From Saprospiraceae bacterium (GTDB lineage Bacteria; Bacteroidota; Bacteroidia; Chitinophagales; Saprospiraceae): 64,000 nucleotides of DNA. The stretch is taken from NCBI GenBank assembly GCA_016708265.1, contig JADJGA010000003.1, positions 496,001 to 560,000 on the forward strand. The letters are read 5' to 3'. Positions 37,728 through 48,338 of the stretch are shown piece after piece. Below the pieces are notes generated by a model that made no database searches, was not told the origin of the DNA, and saw only the letters and a program-made list of their open reading frames with translations. Position 1 is the first letter of the stretch; each line of letters begins with the position of its first letter. The position numbers were made by a program, and so were the translations under genes.

Positions 37728-40118
37728 ATGAAAACAAAAACGATCTTTACCGCCTTTTTGATTTTTATCCAGATTTCAATCTATTCACAGGGTACCTGGA
37801 CACAAACGAATCTTTCTCTTGCCAGAATTCAGATGGAAGCTGCCATCAACGGATCAAATATTTATTTTGCAGGTGGGAGGACAGATTCATATTGGGCAAG
37901 TTGTACTCCGAAAGTGGATATATACAATGTAGTTACGGACACATGGTCAACTGCAAACCTGTCTTTAGCCAGGTCACATCCGGCTGCTGCGAGCCTGGGA
38001 AACAAAGTCCTGTTTGCCGGTGGTTTGAATCCAAATCCAACTGCAAGGGTAGATATTTTTGATACAGGTACACAAAACTGGAGTACGGCAAATTTGTCAA
38101 AAGCTCGATTTTCAATTGGAACAGCTGTGTATGGAAGCAAAATATTATTTGCAGGAGGAGGAGACATGGTAAACAATAAAGTATTCAATACTATTGATAT
38201 TTTTGACGTAGTGATTAATGCCTGGACAACAGATACTTTGTCTGTTGCACGTGGCGGTATGGGAACTGCCGTGGTCGGTTCCAAAGCTTATTTTGGGGGT
38301 GGCTATATGATGAATAACAAATGCAGTGACAGGATTGATATTTATGACTTCACCACCGGATCGTGGGAAAAAGCTACATTGCCTTTAGCACGATGTTTAC
38401 TGGCAGCCACTGCTGTTGGGAAAAAGATACTCTTTGCCGGAGGTATGACTGAACAGAATTTGCCTACTGACAGGGTGGATATTTATGATACAGAGACCAA
38501 AGCATGGACTGTATCAAAACTTTCTAAACCAAGAGCTTTTGTCAGTAATGCTGCATCCATGAATGGAAAAGCATATTTTGCAGGCGGACTTTTACTCGAT
38601 TTTACCACATACAATATATATGGATTTTTTGATATTGTAGATATTTATGATCCAACCACCGGAATGTGGTCAACAGAAAACTTAAGCCATTCCCTGAACT
38701 CAAATGTGGTTATCAGCTTTGGAAATAAACTCTACAGCGCAGGTGGTTTTACGGCAAATGGATATATCAAAACGGTGGATATTTACAATGCCGGATTTGG
38801 AAACTGGACCAAAACAGAGTTATCACAATACAAAGAACACATGGCTTCTGCCGTTTTAGGCGACAAGGTATATTTTGCAGGTGGGTATGCTATTAAGCCG
38901 GATTTTTCAGGACAATTTTCTACCGACAAAGTTGAAATATATGATACTAAAACCGGCAAATGGACTTATGACAAATTGTCGAAAGGCAGGGACTGGCTGG
39001 AAGGTGCAAACGCAGGTAGCAAAGTGATATTTGCCGGGGGTTGGGATGATGTGGGTAATATTCAAAAAACAGTTGATATTTATGACACATTGACTAAGAA
39101 ATGGACTGTAGCCAATCTTTCAACTGCCAGATTTGAAATTACTACGGGTAAAATTGGAAATCTGGTAATGTTTGCCGGAGGATATGATAACAATTGGATA
39201 ACATCAACAAGGATAGATATATATAATGCCGAAACAGGTGTATGGACTACAAACGAATTATCTGTACCCAGATGGGGAGCTGCATCAGCTTCTGTAGGAG
39301 ATTTAATCATGTTTGCAGGAGGTATGAGTTTGGATGGAGCTGCTGGTACTGAAGTAATTACTGATGTGATAGACATTTATAATGCAAAAACCAAACAGTG
39401 GAGTACAGCCAAATTATCAATACCAAGGGTATTTGCCGCAGGAGTCACAGTTCAGGATAAAGTATTGTTTGCAGGAGGTCAGGATATATTTGGAGAACCT
39501 TATAAACGTGTTTATATTTATAATGTTACTACAAATGATTGGAGTATTGATTCTCTTTCTGTTGCGAGGGCTTTTCATGATAATGATCAGAATGCTGCAA
39601 CAGTCTGTGGTAAAGCATTTTTTGTGGGTGGTGTGAATAGGTTACCTGGAACTTATATTGAAGACTACAATACAATTGACATTTATGATCCTGAAACAAA
39701 TACCTGGGAAACTGACGAGTTACCTTACAATTTATTTGGTCATTCAGTAGTTGGTGTTGGTAATAAACTGATCGTTGCAGGTGGAATGTCAATACTTCCT
39801 CAGGGGTTTGACATTCATAAGGAAGTGTTGATCTTTGATTGCTTCACCAGCAAAACTGACGAACCCGGGATTCATCACTATGACTTAAGTGTTTTCCCCA
39901 ATCCCACCTCCGATCATTTTTCCCTTGATCTGCCAGAAGACTTCAATTATGAAAATGCTGTCATGACGGTTTATGACCTGTATGGCAGGAGGGTGATGCA
40001 AAAGAAGGGAATTGAGATCATAAGAAACCATAACATGAGTGGACAGCCAGAGGGCATATATTTTATAAATCTTCAAAGCAGCATAGGAAAAGCAGTCAGC
40101 AGACTGATAAAGATGTAA
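37728..40118 (+). CDS. Kelch-repeat protein secreted by T9SS
   Basis: 796 residues from the ATG at 37728, chosen because it opens a clean signal peptide (IFTAFLIFIQISIYSQ). The body holds about thirteen Kelch repeats of 50-60 residues. Each has a G-K/N-x-x-x-F-A-G-G core, then VDIYD, then a W-S/T-x-x-x-L-S step (for example LFAGGMTEQNLPTDRVDIYD), so two beta-propellers are likely. The C-terminus is a T9SS type A sorting domain: SVFPNPTSDHFSLDL, MTVYDLYGRRVMQKKG, PEGIYFINLQSS and SRLIKM. The protein is thus exported to the cell surface or medium. Kelch propellers commonly bind proteins or glycans; the target is unknown. The frame is intact. Confidence 0.92.
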   Translation: MKTKTIFTAFLIFIQISIYSQGTWTQTNLSLARIQMEAAINGSNIYFAGGRTDSYWASCTPKVDIYNVVTDTWSTANLSLARSHPAAASLGNKVLFAGGLNPNPTARVDIFDTGTQNWSTANLSKARFSIGTAVYGSKILFAGGGDMVNNKVFNTIDIFDVVINAWTTDTLSVARGGMGTAVVGSKAYFGGGYMMNNKCSDRIDIYDFTTGSWEKATLPLARCLLAATAVGKKILFAGGMTEQNLPTDRVDIYDTETKAWTVSKLSKPRAFVSNAASMNGKAYFAGGLLLDFTTYNIYGFFDIVDIYDPTTGMWSTENLSHSLNSNVVISFGNKLYSAGGFTANGYIKTVDIYNAGFGNWTKTELSQYKEHMASAVLGDKVYFAGGYAIKPDFSGQFSTDKVEIYDTKTGKWTYDKLSKGRDWLEGANAGSKVIFAGGWDDVGNIQKTVDIYDTLTKKWTVANLSTARFEITTGKIGNLVMFAGGYDNNWITSTRIDIYNAETGVWTTNELSVPRWGAASASVGDLIMFAGGMSLDGAAGTEVITDVIDIYNAKTKQWSTAKLSIPRVFAAGVTVQDKVLFAGGQDIFGEPYKRVYIYNVTTNDWSIDSLSVARAFHDNDQNAATVCGKAFFVGGVNRLPGTYIEDYNTIDIYDPETNTWETDELPYNLFGHSVVGVGNKLIVAGGMSILPQGFDIHKEVLIFDCFTSKTDEPGIHHYDLSVFPNPTSDHFSLDLPEDFNYENAVMTVYDLYGRRVMQKKGIEIIRNHNMSGQPEGIYFINLQSSIGKAVSRLIKM

Positions 40119-40140
40119 TAGTTTTTGACTTACATTCTAA

Positions 40141-40174
40141 GGCCGGGGATATTTTTTCTCCGGTCTTTTTTTTT
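40141..40174 (+). terminator. Strong terminator after the Kelch gene
   Basis: GGCCGGGGA (40141-40149) pairs with TCTCCGGTC (40157-40165), including G-T pairs, around a short T-rich loop and is followed by nine Ts. The remaining ~240 bp before the branching-enzyme gene hold only an AT-rich leader with a candidate promoter. Confidence 0.85.
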
Positions 40175-40390
40175 GATAATGAGTTGTATTTCTTGATGTA
40201 TTATTTGGATCGGATGTCGGAATGAATTAATTTTTACTTTATGTTTTCCGTTTCTAACCCTTCTGAATTTTGTCTCCTGTTTTCTGTCTTCTTACTTTAA
40301 AATTTTAAATGCATTAATGAATAAAAGTGTCTTTATTCATAATTATATATAAAAACCCTGACTTGTGTAAAATTCCAGCGCAGCGTTTAT

Positions 40391-40398
40391 TATATTTG
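40391..40398 (+). promoter_or_regulatory. Candidate -7 box before the branching-enzyme gene
   Basis: TATATTTG fits TAnnTTTG and lies 19 bases before the ATG at 40418. A TTG at 40363-40365 is the best -33 candidate, but the spacing of 25 bases is longer than the usual 19-21, so the call is weak. Confidence 0.35.
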
Positions 40399-40417
40399 CA
40401 TTTATAAATACAAATAA

Positions 40418-42408
40418 ATGAACCTGCCAATATTTATCGATAAAGATCCGTATCTGAAACCATACCGGAATACCATAATAAGCACCCTGAGCAGAATTGC
40501 AGAAAGGGAAAGCTGGATCTGCGGTGATGGCAGTCTTTCCGATTTTGCAAATGCTCACCTATACTATGGCCTGCACAAGTCAGGGAATACCTGGATATAT
40601 CGCGATAAACTGCCCGGGGCTGATGAAGTTTACCTCACAGGTGATTTCACAGACTGGAAGATAACAGATGAATTTAAACTGAGCAAAAATGATACCGGTG
40701 ATTTTACAGGTGAATTCCCGGTTGATAAAATAAAACACCAGGATAAATACAGGCTGTTCATTCGTTATGGAGATCAGTCTGATTTCAGAGTTCCGGCTTT
40801 TGCCCACAGGGTTGTGCAGGATGAAGTCAGCAAAGTATTCAATGCTCAGGTCTGGGATCCTGCTGATCCTTATGTACAGGTACATAAATCTCCTAAGAAG
40901 AAACCATTTGCCCTGGTCTATGAGGCACACACGGGGATGTCATCGGATGAGCAAAAAGTCTCCACTTTCAATGAATTCAGAAAAAACATACTGCCAAGGA
41001 TAAAAAAGGCAGGCTATGATACAATACAATTGATGGCAATACAGGAACATCCTTATTATGGTTCTTTTGGATATCATGTATCGGGATTCTTTGCAGTATC
41101 ATCGAGATTTGGCACACCCGACGACCTGAAACTGCTTGTGGACGAAGCTCATAAAAAAGGGATAAGAGTCATCATGGATATTGTTCATTCCCATGCCGTG
41201 AAAAATACCGACGAAGGGCTGAGTCACTATGATGGTACTGATCATCTGTATTTCCACACAGGTGCCAGGGGAAATCACCCTGCATGGGATTCCAGGTGCT
41301 TCAATTACAGCAAGGATGAAGTATTGCATTTCCTGCTTTCGAACTGCAAATTCTGGATCGAGGAATATGGTTTCGATGGCTTCAGATTTGATGGCATCAC
41401 GAGCATGCTCTACCTGAACCATGGCCTTGAATCCAATTTCGTAAATTACGAGATGTATTTTGATGCCAACCGGGATGAAGATGCAATAGTATATCTTGCG
41501 CTTGCTAATAAACTGATAAAACAGGTGAAACCCGATGCAATCACCATTGCTGAGGAGATGAGCGGAATGCCCGGAATAGCCACTCCGATAGAAGAAGGAG
41601 GCATAGGCTTTGATTTCAGGCTTGCCATGGGAGTCCCCGACTACTGGATAAAACTAATCAAGGAAAAAAATGACGAAGATTGGCATGTAGGTGATATCTT
41701 CTATGAACTTACCAACAAGCGGGCCGATGAAAAGGTGATAAGTTACTGCGAATCTCACGACCAGGCACTTGTAGGTGATAAAACACTGATATTCAGGCTG
41801 GCAGATAAGGATATGTATTTCAATATGGATATTGACATGATCAATCTGACCGTTAGCAGGGCAGTAGCACTGCACAAGATGATAAGAATGGTAACACTTA
41901 CAACAGCCGGCAACGGTTACCTAAACTTTATGGGCAACGAATTCGGGCATCCGGAATGGATAGATTTTCCGCGTCTCGGCAATGACTGGTCATATTACTA
42001 CGCACGAAGACAATGGGCACTGTCTGAGAATAAACGACTTGCGTACTACTATCTGAATGAATTTGACAGGGATATGATCTCATTGGTAAAAAAACATGAT
42101 ATGTTCAGGGAAGAATATCCGTATGCCATCGTTAAAAATGTTCCTGATCAGGTCCTTGTGTACAGGAGAAACGGACTGATATTTGTCTTCAATTTCAATC
42201 CTGTGCAGTCCTTCACCGATTACGGCTTTGAAGCCGAAAAAGGGAAATATGAGATCATCCTCAATTCCGACAGCCCGAAATATCTCGGTCACAACCGTAT
42301 CGACGAGAACACTGAATATTTCACGACCTACGATCCGTTTACTAAAAGCACTATCTGAAGGTATATGCAGTAAACAGAGCAGTGCTGGTTTTCAGGAAGG
42401 TGGAGTGA
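40418..42408 (+). CDS. glgB: 1,4-alpha-glucan branching enzyme (GH13_8-like, one frameshift)
   Basis: About 663 residues. A CBM48-like domain (EVYLTGDFTDWKITDEF) precedes the GH13 barrel: YEAHTGMSSDEQKV, MDIVHSHAVKN (region I), GFDGFRFDGITSM (nucleophile Asp), ITIAEEMSGMPG (acid Glu) and YCESHDQALVGDKT (stabilising Asp). GNEFGHPEWIDFPR near the end is characteristic of eukaryotic-type branching enzymes rather than classic GlgB. The frame is lost at the last codons. Adding one A in the CTAAAAGC run near 42346 gives KHYLKVYAVNRAVLVFRKVE with a stop at 42408. The enzyme creates alpha-1,6 branches in glycogen. No other glycogen gene is adjacent. Confidence 0.92.
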
Positions 42409-42702
42409 GGATTTACGATTTAGGATTTATGAATTGGTTTTATATTTGTGCGAAGTTGCAAACTCGCACAGCAGGGGCCAAGTAAACAGGATTAAAATGG
42501 AAATTTTTTATCATTTTTCCAATACTGGCAACCTTTTCAAATGTAGTCTATGGTCACATAGCATAGGTTGATTGAAAACTGAAGACTAACATTTTTCACT
42601 TTTCACTTTTCACTTTCCTCTTGCCTCTTTCCTCCCAAAAACCAATTGGCCCTAAAATACTTCATTTATCTACAAATTCCTACAAACATTTCAACATTTT
42701 TC

Positions 42703-42710
42703 TACTTTTG
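42703..42710 (+). promoter_or_regulatory. Candidate -7 box before the ABC-F gene
   Basis: TACTTTTG matches TAnnTTTG and lies 23 bases before the ATG. No -33 TTTG at the right spacing is seen. The 324 bp gap before this gene otherwise holds only a short TTTTCAC heptamer array (about 42594-42614) and degenerate AT-rich sequence. Confidence 0.45.
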
Positions 42711-42732
42711 CACTTCCAAAAAAAAATAGAAT

Positions 42733-44370
42733 ATGATTTCAGTGGACGGACTTACGGTAGAATTCAGCGGACAGACACTCTTCAAAGATATTTCCTTTTT
42801 TATAAATGAGAATGACAAAATAGCGCTCATGGGTAAAAATGGTGCCGGCAAATCCACGATGATGAAGATAATAGCGGGACTCAAAAAACCCTCCAGAGGC
42901 CATGTAAGTTGTCCTAATGATGCAGTGATAGCCTATCTGCCACAGCATCTGCTTACAGAAGATGACTGCACTGTATTTGAAGAAACAGCAAAGGCATTCG
43001 GTCATATTTTTGAACTCCGCAATGAAATTGAAAATATAAATCACCAGCTCGGCACCAGAACTGACTATGAATCTGATGAATATATGAATCTTGTAGAAAA
43101 AGTGTCAGAACTGGGTGAAAAGTACTACGCACTGGAAGAAATAAATTATGATGCTGAGATTGAAAAAACCCTGACCGGACTTGGTTTCAGAAGAGAGGAT
43201 TTCCACAGACCGACAAAGGAATTCAGCGGTGGATGGAGAATGCGGATAGAACTCGCAAAGATACTGCTTAAAAAACCTGATCTTATACTCCTCGATGAGC
43301 CTACCAATCATATCGATATTGAGTCAGTTTACTGGCTTGAAAACTTTCTGGTCAACAAAGCAAAAGCCGTAATGGTTATCAGCCACGATAAAACATTTAT
43401 CGACAATATAACCAACCGCACCATCGAAGTGACTATGGGCAGGATTTACGATTACAGGGCAAATTACTCACACTATCTTCAATTGAGAGAGGACAGAAGA
43501 ATAGCACAGCTCAGAGCATACAAGGAACAACAGAAATTCATCGCTGAATCCAAACTTTTCATCGAACGTTTCAAAGGCACTTACTCCAAGACCAATCAGG
43601 TGAATTCAGTTGAAAGAATGCTTGAAAAACTCGAACCGGTTGAAATCGATGAAATCGATACATCCAGCATCAAATTAAAATTCCCCCCTTCTGCCAGGTC
43701 AGGTGATTATCCGGTAATAGCCGATGGACTGACAAAAAAATATGGAGACAATCTGGTATTTTCAAATGCCAATATTACAATTAAAAGAGGTGAGAAAGTA
43801 GCTTTTGTAGGAAGGAACGGAGAAGGAAAATCTACTCTTATCAAAGCCATAATGGGTGAAATAGATTTTGAGGGAATATGCAAACTCGGTCACAATGTAA
43901 AAGTTGGTTACTTTGCCCAGAACCAGGCATCTTTACTTGATCCCGGAATTACTGTTTTTGAAACCGTCGATTCAGTAGCTGAAGGAGAGGTGAGAACACA
44001 GCTGAAAAATATCCTCGGTAGTTTTATGTTCTCAGGTGATGATATCGATAAGAAAGTCAGCGTTTTGTCAGGAGGTGAGCGTACCAGGCTGGCAATGGTG
44101 AAACTCCTGCTCGAGCCTGTCAATCTGCTGATACTGGATGAGCCTACCAATCACCTTGACCTCAGATCAAAGGATGTACTTAAAGAGGCGCTGCTTGCAT
44201 TTGACGGAACACTTATTCTTGTATCTCATGACCGTGATTTCCTGCAGGGGCTTGCTGAAAAGGTTTTTGAATTTAAAGATAAGCGGGTACTTGAACATTT
44301 TGAGACAATAGATGATTTCCTCATAAGAAACAAAATGGAAAACCTGAAAGAAATTGAGAAGAAAGGATGA
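42733..44370 (+). CDS. ABC-F family ATPase (EttA/Uup/YbiT type)
   Basis: 545 residues, two ABC ATPase domains and no membrane segments. Domain 1 has Walker A GKNGAGKST (about 35), signature FSGGWRMR and Walker B LILLDEPTNHID. The inter-domain linker of about 80 residues is charged and helical (REDRRIAQLRAYKEQQKF). Domain 2 has GRNGEGKST, LSGGERTRLA and LLILDEPTNHLD. ABC-F proteins bind the ribosomal E site and relieve stalled or drug-blocked translation. Length and the short C-terminal tail (no long coiled coil as in Uup) suit a housekeeping factor rather than an antibiotic-resistance subtype, but this is not certain. Confidence 0.95.
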   Translation: MISVDGLTVEFSGQTLFKDISFFINENDKIALMGKNGAGKSTMMKIIAGLKKPSRGHVSCPNDAVIAYLPQHLLTEDDCTVFEETAKAFGHIFELRNEIENINHQLGTRTDYESDEYMNLVEKVSELGEKYYALEEINYDAEIEKTLTGLGFRREDFHRPTKEFSGGWRMRIELAKILLKKPDLILLDEPTNHIDIESVYWLENFLVNKAKAVMVISHDKTFIDNITNRTIEVTMGRIYDYRANYSHYLQLREDRRIAQLRAYKEQQKFIAESKLFIERFKGTYSKTNQVNSVERMLEKLEPVEIDEIDTSSIKLKFPPSARSGDYPVIADGLTKKYGDNLVFSNANITIKRGEKVAFVGRNGEGKSTLIKAIMGEIDFEGICKLGHNVKVGYFAQNQASLLDPGITVFETVDSVAEGEVRTQLKNILGSFMFSGDDIDKKVSVLSGGERTRLAMVKLLLEPVNLLILDEPTNHLDLRSKDVLKEALLAFDGTLILVSHDRDFLQGLAEKVFEFKDKRVLEHFETIDDFLIRNKMENLKEIEKKG

Positions 44371-44371
44371 T

Positions 44372-44405
44372 TAATTGTCAATTGTTAATTGTCAATTGTC
44401 AATTA
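44372..44405. repeat. ATTGTCA heptamer array
   Basis: About four units of TTGTCAA / TTGTTAA directly follow the ABC-F stop. Each unit is 7 bases. It is the smallest of the heptamer arrays and contains the same TTGTCAATT words as 33740-33758. Confidence 0.75.
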
Positions 44406-44414
44406 AATTTATAA

Positions 44415-44445
44415 TTGTTCTTTAATATATAATAGTGTAAATTTG
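44415..44445 (+). promoter_or_regulatory. Candidate promoter of the alpha/beta hydrolase gene
   Basis: TTG at 44415-44417 and TAAATTTG at 44438-44445 are separated by 20 bases, matching the Bacteroidetes -33/-7 layout (TTTG ... TAnnTTTG). The -7 box ends 23 bases before the ATG. Of the candidate promoters listed in this window, this one has both boxes at correct spacing. Confidence 0.55.
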
Positions 44446-44468
44446 TATTTTAATTCATACCTTAAAAC

Positions 44469-45526
44469 ATGAAATACAAACATAAAAAATACATTTTAAA
44501 AATATTTAAAATACTGGCAATTACACTGTTGGCAATATTTTTGGTCATTGCGTTTTATATCTTTTTTTCAGGACCGAAACTTCCTGAAAATACAGATGAA
44601 ATTGTTAAAAAAGTAATCAGTTCTGAATTGCCTGAATTTATAAAAGGTAAAGCAGATTATATCAGAAGCGGTGATCTGAAAATCTGGTATGAATCAATAA
44701 CCCCGGCAGATACAAACAGGGGGACTATACTCCTGTTTATGGGTATTTCAAATGATGCCCTTGCATGGCCACAATCTTTTATTGATAAACTTGTCACTTC
44801 GGGCTATCAGGTAGTACGATATGATTACAGAGGTACAGGATTGTCAGACTGGGTCGAAAACTGGAAAGAAAAACCATATTCTTTGGCTGACCTGGCCAAT
44901 GATGCGAAAATCATAATGGATTCACTAAAAATAAAAAGTGCTAACCTGGTGGGAGTTTCAATGGGAGGAATGGTAGCACAGGAATTTGCAATAAATTTTC
45001 CTGATAGAACTCTTTCATTAACCTCAATAATGTCTTCCGGTAATATTATCGATGAAAAACTACCCCGATATCCAAAAAAGTAGTTCTCGATTTAGTTAAA
45101 ACAGGAATAAAATATGGTATTGGTAAAAGTGATGAAAACAGCATCATTCTACAACTTGCTGCGCGCGAAATTCTAAAAGGAAAAGCCAGATATGATTTAG
45201 ACACCAAACTAATAGCTGAGCAGGTTTTGTATAATATGAAAAAGAGAAAAGGATTTAATCCACGGGCATCAGAACAACATCACGAAGCAACCTACAGATC
45301 AGGTTCAAGGTATGAAAAACTAAAAAACCTGAGAATTCCGGTTCTGATCATTCATGGCATTGAAGATCCATTTATACCATTAGAACACAGCAAAAAACTG
45401 GCATCTGTTATTCCTCATTCAAAAACAAAGTGGTTCAAAAATATGGGACATGATTTTCCTCCAGATCTGGAAGATTCTATAGTTTTTGAGATTGATAAGT
45501 TGATACACACCATGGGAAGACGGTAG
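44469..45526 (+). CDS. Membrane-anchored alpha/beta hydrolase (one frameshift)
   Basis: About 352 residues. One N-terminal membrane helix (ILAITLLAIFLVIAFYIFF) anchors the enzyme with its domain outside. The hydrolase fold has FMGISNDALAWPQ (oxyanion region), YDYRGTGLSD, nucleophile elbow VGVSMGGMVAQ (Ser about 158), acid Asp in HGIEDPFIPLEH and His in NMGHDFP. The break is a missing A in the A6 run at about 45075 (CCAAAAAAG); restoring it joins KLP to KKVVLDLVKTGIKYG. The substrate (ester, lactone or halide) cannot be inferred. The gene is probably intact in the cell. Confidence 0.88.
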
Positions 45527-45539
45527 GGATGTGGGAAGG

Positions 45540-45680
45540 TAAAATGGTTAATTGTAAATGGTTAATGGTTAATGGTTAATCAAATTAAAAATCAAAGATC
45601 ATTTATCGTAATTCGTGATTTATCCTTCGTAATTGATAATTCGTATTTCGTAATTTATCCTTCGTAATTCGTAATTATCG
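45540..45680. repeat. GGTTAAT and CGTAATT tandem arrays
   Basis: About five units of GGTTAAT or GGTAAAT lie at 45540-45578. After a short spacer, units based on CGTAATT (CGTAATTCGTGATTTATCC, CGTATTTCGTAATTTATCC) run from 45608 to 45679. They occupy the gap between two convergent genes. The CGTAATT family also occurs at about 24478 and 33680. Confidence 0.85.
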
Positions 45681-47311
45681 CTAACGATTCCTCATGACTG
45701 GTTCTCCTGCAGAGTAAACAAAAATCTCCTGGTTTTTATTTACCGGATTTAGCTTGTGTACGATTTTATCCAGGAGTCCTGGTTCTGCCTTATATTGAAA
45801 CTTCAGATCTGGGATCAGTTCCTTCATAAGAGCAACCCTTTTTTCAAGATTTTCCTCATTTACAAATAAAATAAAATCAATGTCTTCTAACTTATATGTC
45901 CGGTTATAAGATTGTGAATTCGAATGAACATTAGGGTGTTTTAATGCAAGCAAGACCTGATCATTATAGATTTGGGCAAGTTCTTTTATGCCGATATTTT
46001 TTTTAAATGTTTCCGGATTAAGTATCTCAGATGCTCTCAGTACATATTCATCGGGCCATTGACCGGAATAAAAACGTGGCATAAAAACAAATTTACCATC
46101 ACCTGTACAGTCAGTCAAAAAAGATGAAACTTTAAATCCTGAAAGAAAACTCATAGCCTGAACTTGAGATTTTTTAGAGGAAGAAATACTGATCACACTG
46201 AGAATCATCAAGTTCAAAACCCAGAACACAATCATACCATAATAAGAAATTTTCTGCCACATTCCTGATTTTTTAATCCAGGTCTCCCAGCCTGTTATTC
46301 CTAAAATGACAATAAATGGTATTATTGTAAAAATAAATCTCTCCTGTTTATTAGGAAAATAAGAATGAAATGCCAGAAAAATAAAACTCGGTAAAAAAAT
46401 CAACAGATGCTTTTTCCAGGCTATGAAGTATCCAAATAAAATAAATAACCCAAGGGGAATAAGGAATAATCCAGCTAAGACCCCAAGATACATGTGCCAT
46501 GGACCAGTGAGATAATTGTTACGGTTCTCAATATTATAACGCACATACTCTGAAAATTCGGCAAAAGGATATCCCCAGATAAAAATATCGACAATGCTCT
46601 GAAAAAAAACTATGCTTATCAATGCTCCTGTTCCAAAAAGAATAGTATCAATCCATTTTCTTTGAATAAGTAATACAAGCCCGGTACCACCTATAAAGAG
46701 AATTGTCTGAAAACGGACCGAAAATGCGATTCCCATTACTATACCTGCTACAAAAACAATATTAAAACCCTTTCCTGTCAATTTATTACTTATTGCTTTA
46801 TCCTTTAATAATAATAAATAAGTTCCTGTCAATAAAAATGGTATTGCGAAAATTTCTACCAAATTCCGTACACTAAGAAATGGCATGAACCAGAATGCTG
46901 CCATCAAAAGTCCTGCCTTGAATGCTGTTTTTTGTCTGATAATAATTTTGTGATCTTATATGAAAGTGAAACCGTAATAAGAGAAAATAAAGCATGAATG
47001 AAACGGATAAGCAGCATTTTAAAAAAAGGTGACTCAATTCCCAAAAGCTTAAAAAAACTCAGTATAAGATAATTAAATCCTACATAGAAAAAACTGTGAC
47101 CTTCAGGTTTAGGATCAATCTGATTCCAGGGCAGCCAGCTGTTGTAATCATATCCGTCAACCCATGATTGTGCTGCTTCAATAACAAGGAAATGATCATC
47201 ATGCATTCCGTATCCCTGAGAGAAAATAGCTGCAATCAGCCTCAAAAATAAAGCAATCATTATCACAGACAGATAAGGTTGACCTTCAATTTTTTTCCAG
47301 ATTTCCTTCAT
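45681..47311 (-). CDS. Membrane glycosyltransferase of GT22/PIG-B/ALG9 type (one frameshift)
   Basis: About 543 residues with roughly ten membrane helices. The N-terminal piece (46904-47311) starts MKEIWKKIEG and has the first-loop acidic motif YGMHDDHFLVIEAAQSW. Shifting one base near 46925 joins SDKKQ to TAFKAGLLMAAFWFMPFLS. Later motifs are RNLVEIFAIPFLL, GIAFSVRFQT and HSYFPNKQERFIFTIIPF, all typical of the GT22 family (H-K-E-x-R-F in ALG9-type enzymes, here NKQERF). These enzymes use a lipid-linked sugar to add mannose or a similar residue to a lipid or glycan. The start at 47311 is preferred to an upstream one that lacks the family's beginning. Confidence 0.85.
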
Positions 47312-47544
47312 ATATTTTATTTTTACTTTATTTAGTCCCACCAAGGGAAAAGATTAATTTAAAAATAACTAAGATTTATAAAGCAATTATATTAGCTTAA
47401 AGGGTATATTTAACTTAAACAGCTTACATAGCTCAGACTGTTCAGATATTATTAAATCTGATATTTATTTTCAAATCAGCTAATTTTCAAATTCCCGAAT
47501 TCATAAATCCGGATTTTTAATGTTAAGTGAAAGCTTTTGAGGCT

Positions 47545-48123
47545 TCATACCTGCTTTTTTCCAAGTTCCTCCACTTCATCGAGCCATTTTTGTCTTTTCT
47601 TAGCATCAGCAGATCTCATTTGCGGAAAACTGGTGATCTTTACAGGTTTAATCCCACAAAATTCCAATACTCCTTTTTTCATGGCATTGTGACCTGCATT
47701 GCGTAAGAACAGGGAATAATACCATTTGGGACTATCCATCGTTACTACCATTCTGGCAGATTTTCCTGTCAGAAGTTTATCCCAGAACGGTGAGTTCTCA
47801 CGGTATTTAAATGCAAACCCTGGTAAAAAAACCCTGTCAATAAACCCCTTTAATAATGCCGGAAATGTAGCCCACCAGTTCGGATATACAAACACAAGGT
47901 GATCTGCATTGCTAATATCGTTCTGAATACTTACCAGATCTGGTTCAAGTTCTGTTTCCTTAGTATAACCAAACCTTAAAACCGGATCAAATTTCAAATC
48001 CGTTATATTCACTAATTTGCATTCAGCACCCGATGATTCAGCTCCTGTTTTATAATGTTTAGCCAACTAATGGCAAAAACCTTCTTTATTGGGATGACCA
48101 TTGAGTATCAATATTTTTTTCAT
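47545..48123 (-). CDS. NAD(P)H-dependent flavodoxin-fold oxidoreductase (in-frame stop)
   Basis: About 192 residues from the ATG at 48123: MKKILILNGHPNKEGFCH is the FMN-binding start of the KefF/NQO1-like family, but codon 19 is TAG (48067-48069) in the same frame. It is followed without a shift by LAKHYKTGAESSGAE, where family members usually read A or another residue. Later motifs are LVFVYPNWWATFPALLKGF, IDRVFLPGFAFKY and MDSPKWYYSLFLRN. Members reduce quinones or nitro compounds with NAD(P)H. The single TAG could be a sequence error, a true nonsense mutation, or a start within the gene. It is monocistronic. Confidence 0.8.
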
Positions 48124-48338
48124 AATTCATTTATTAGTATTACAACAAAATTAATCAATTATTATCATTGGCAGCAAATTATTAAAATTTTTATCAGAAT
48201 AAACCAATTTCCTTATTTTTATTTAGAACAATTACAAAGTACTTTTGTTAGTAAATCATTCTGTCTATTTAGCTGATTAAGAAATAAAAAATTAACAAAA
48301 TTATTCTATTGAATTAAATCTTTACAAAAGCATTTCAT

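Noticed and set aside
47545..48123. Reassigned stop codon (TAG or TAA read as an amino acid)
   Set aside because: All other genes end normally at TAA, TAG and TGA, and only two in-frame stops were seen, so local error or mutation is simpler.
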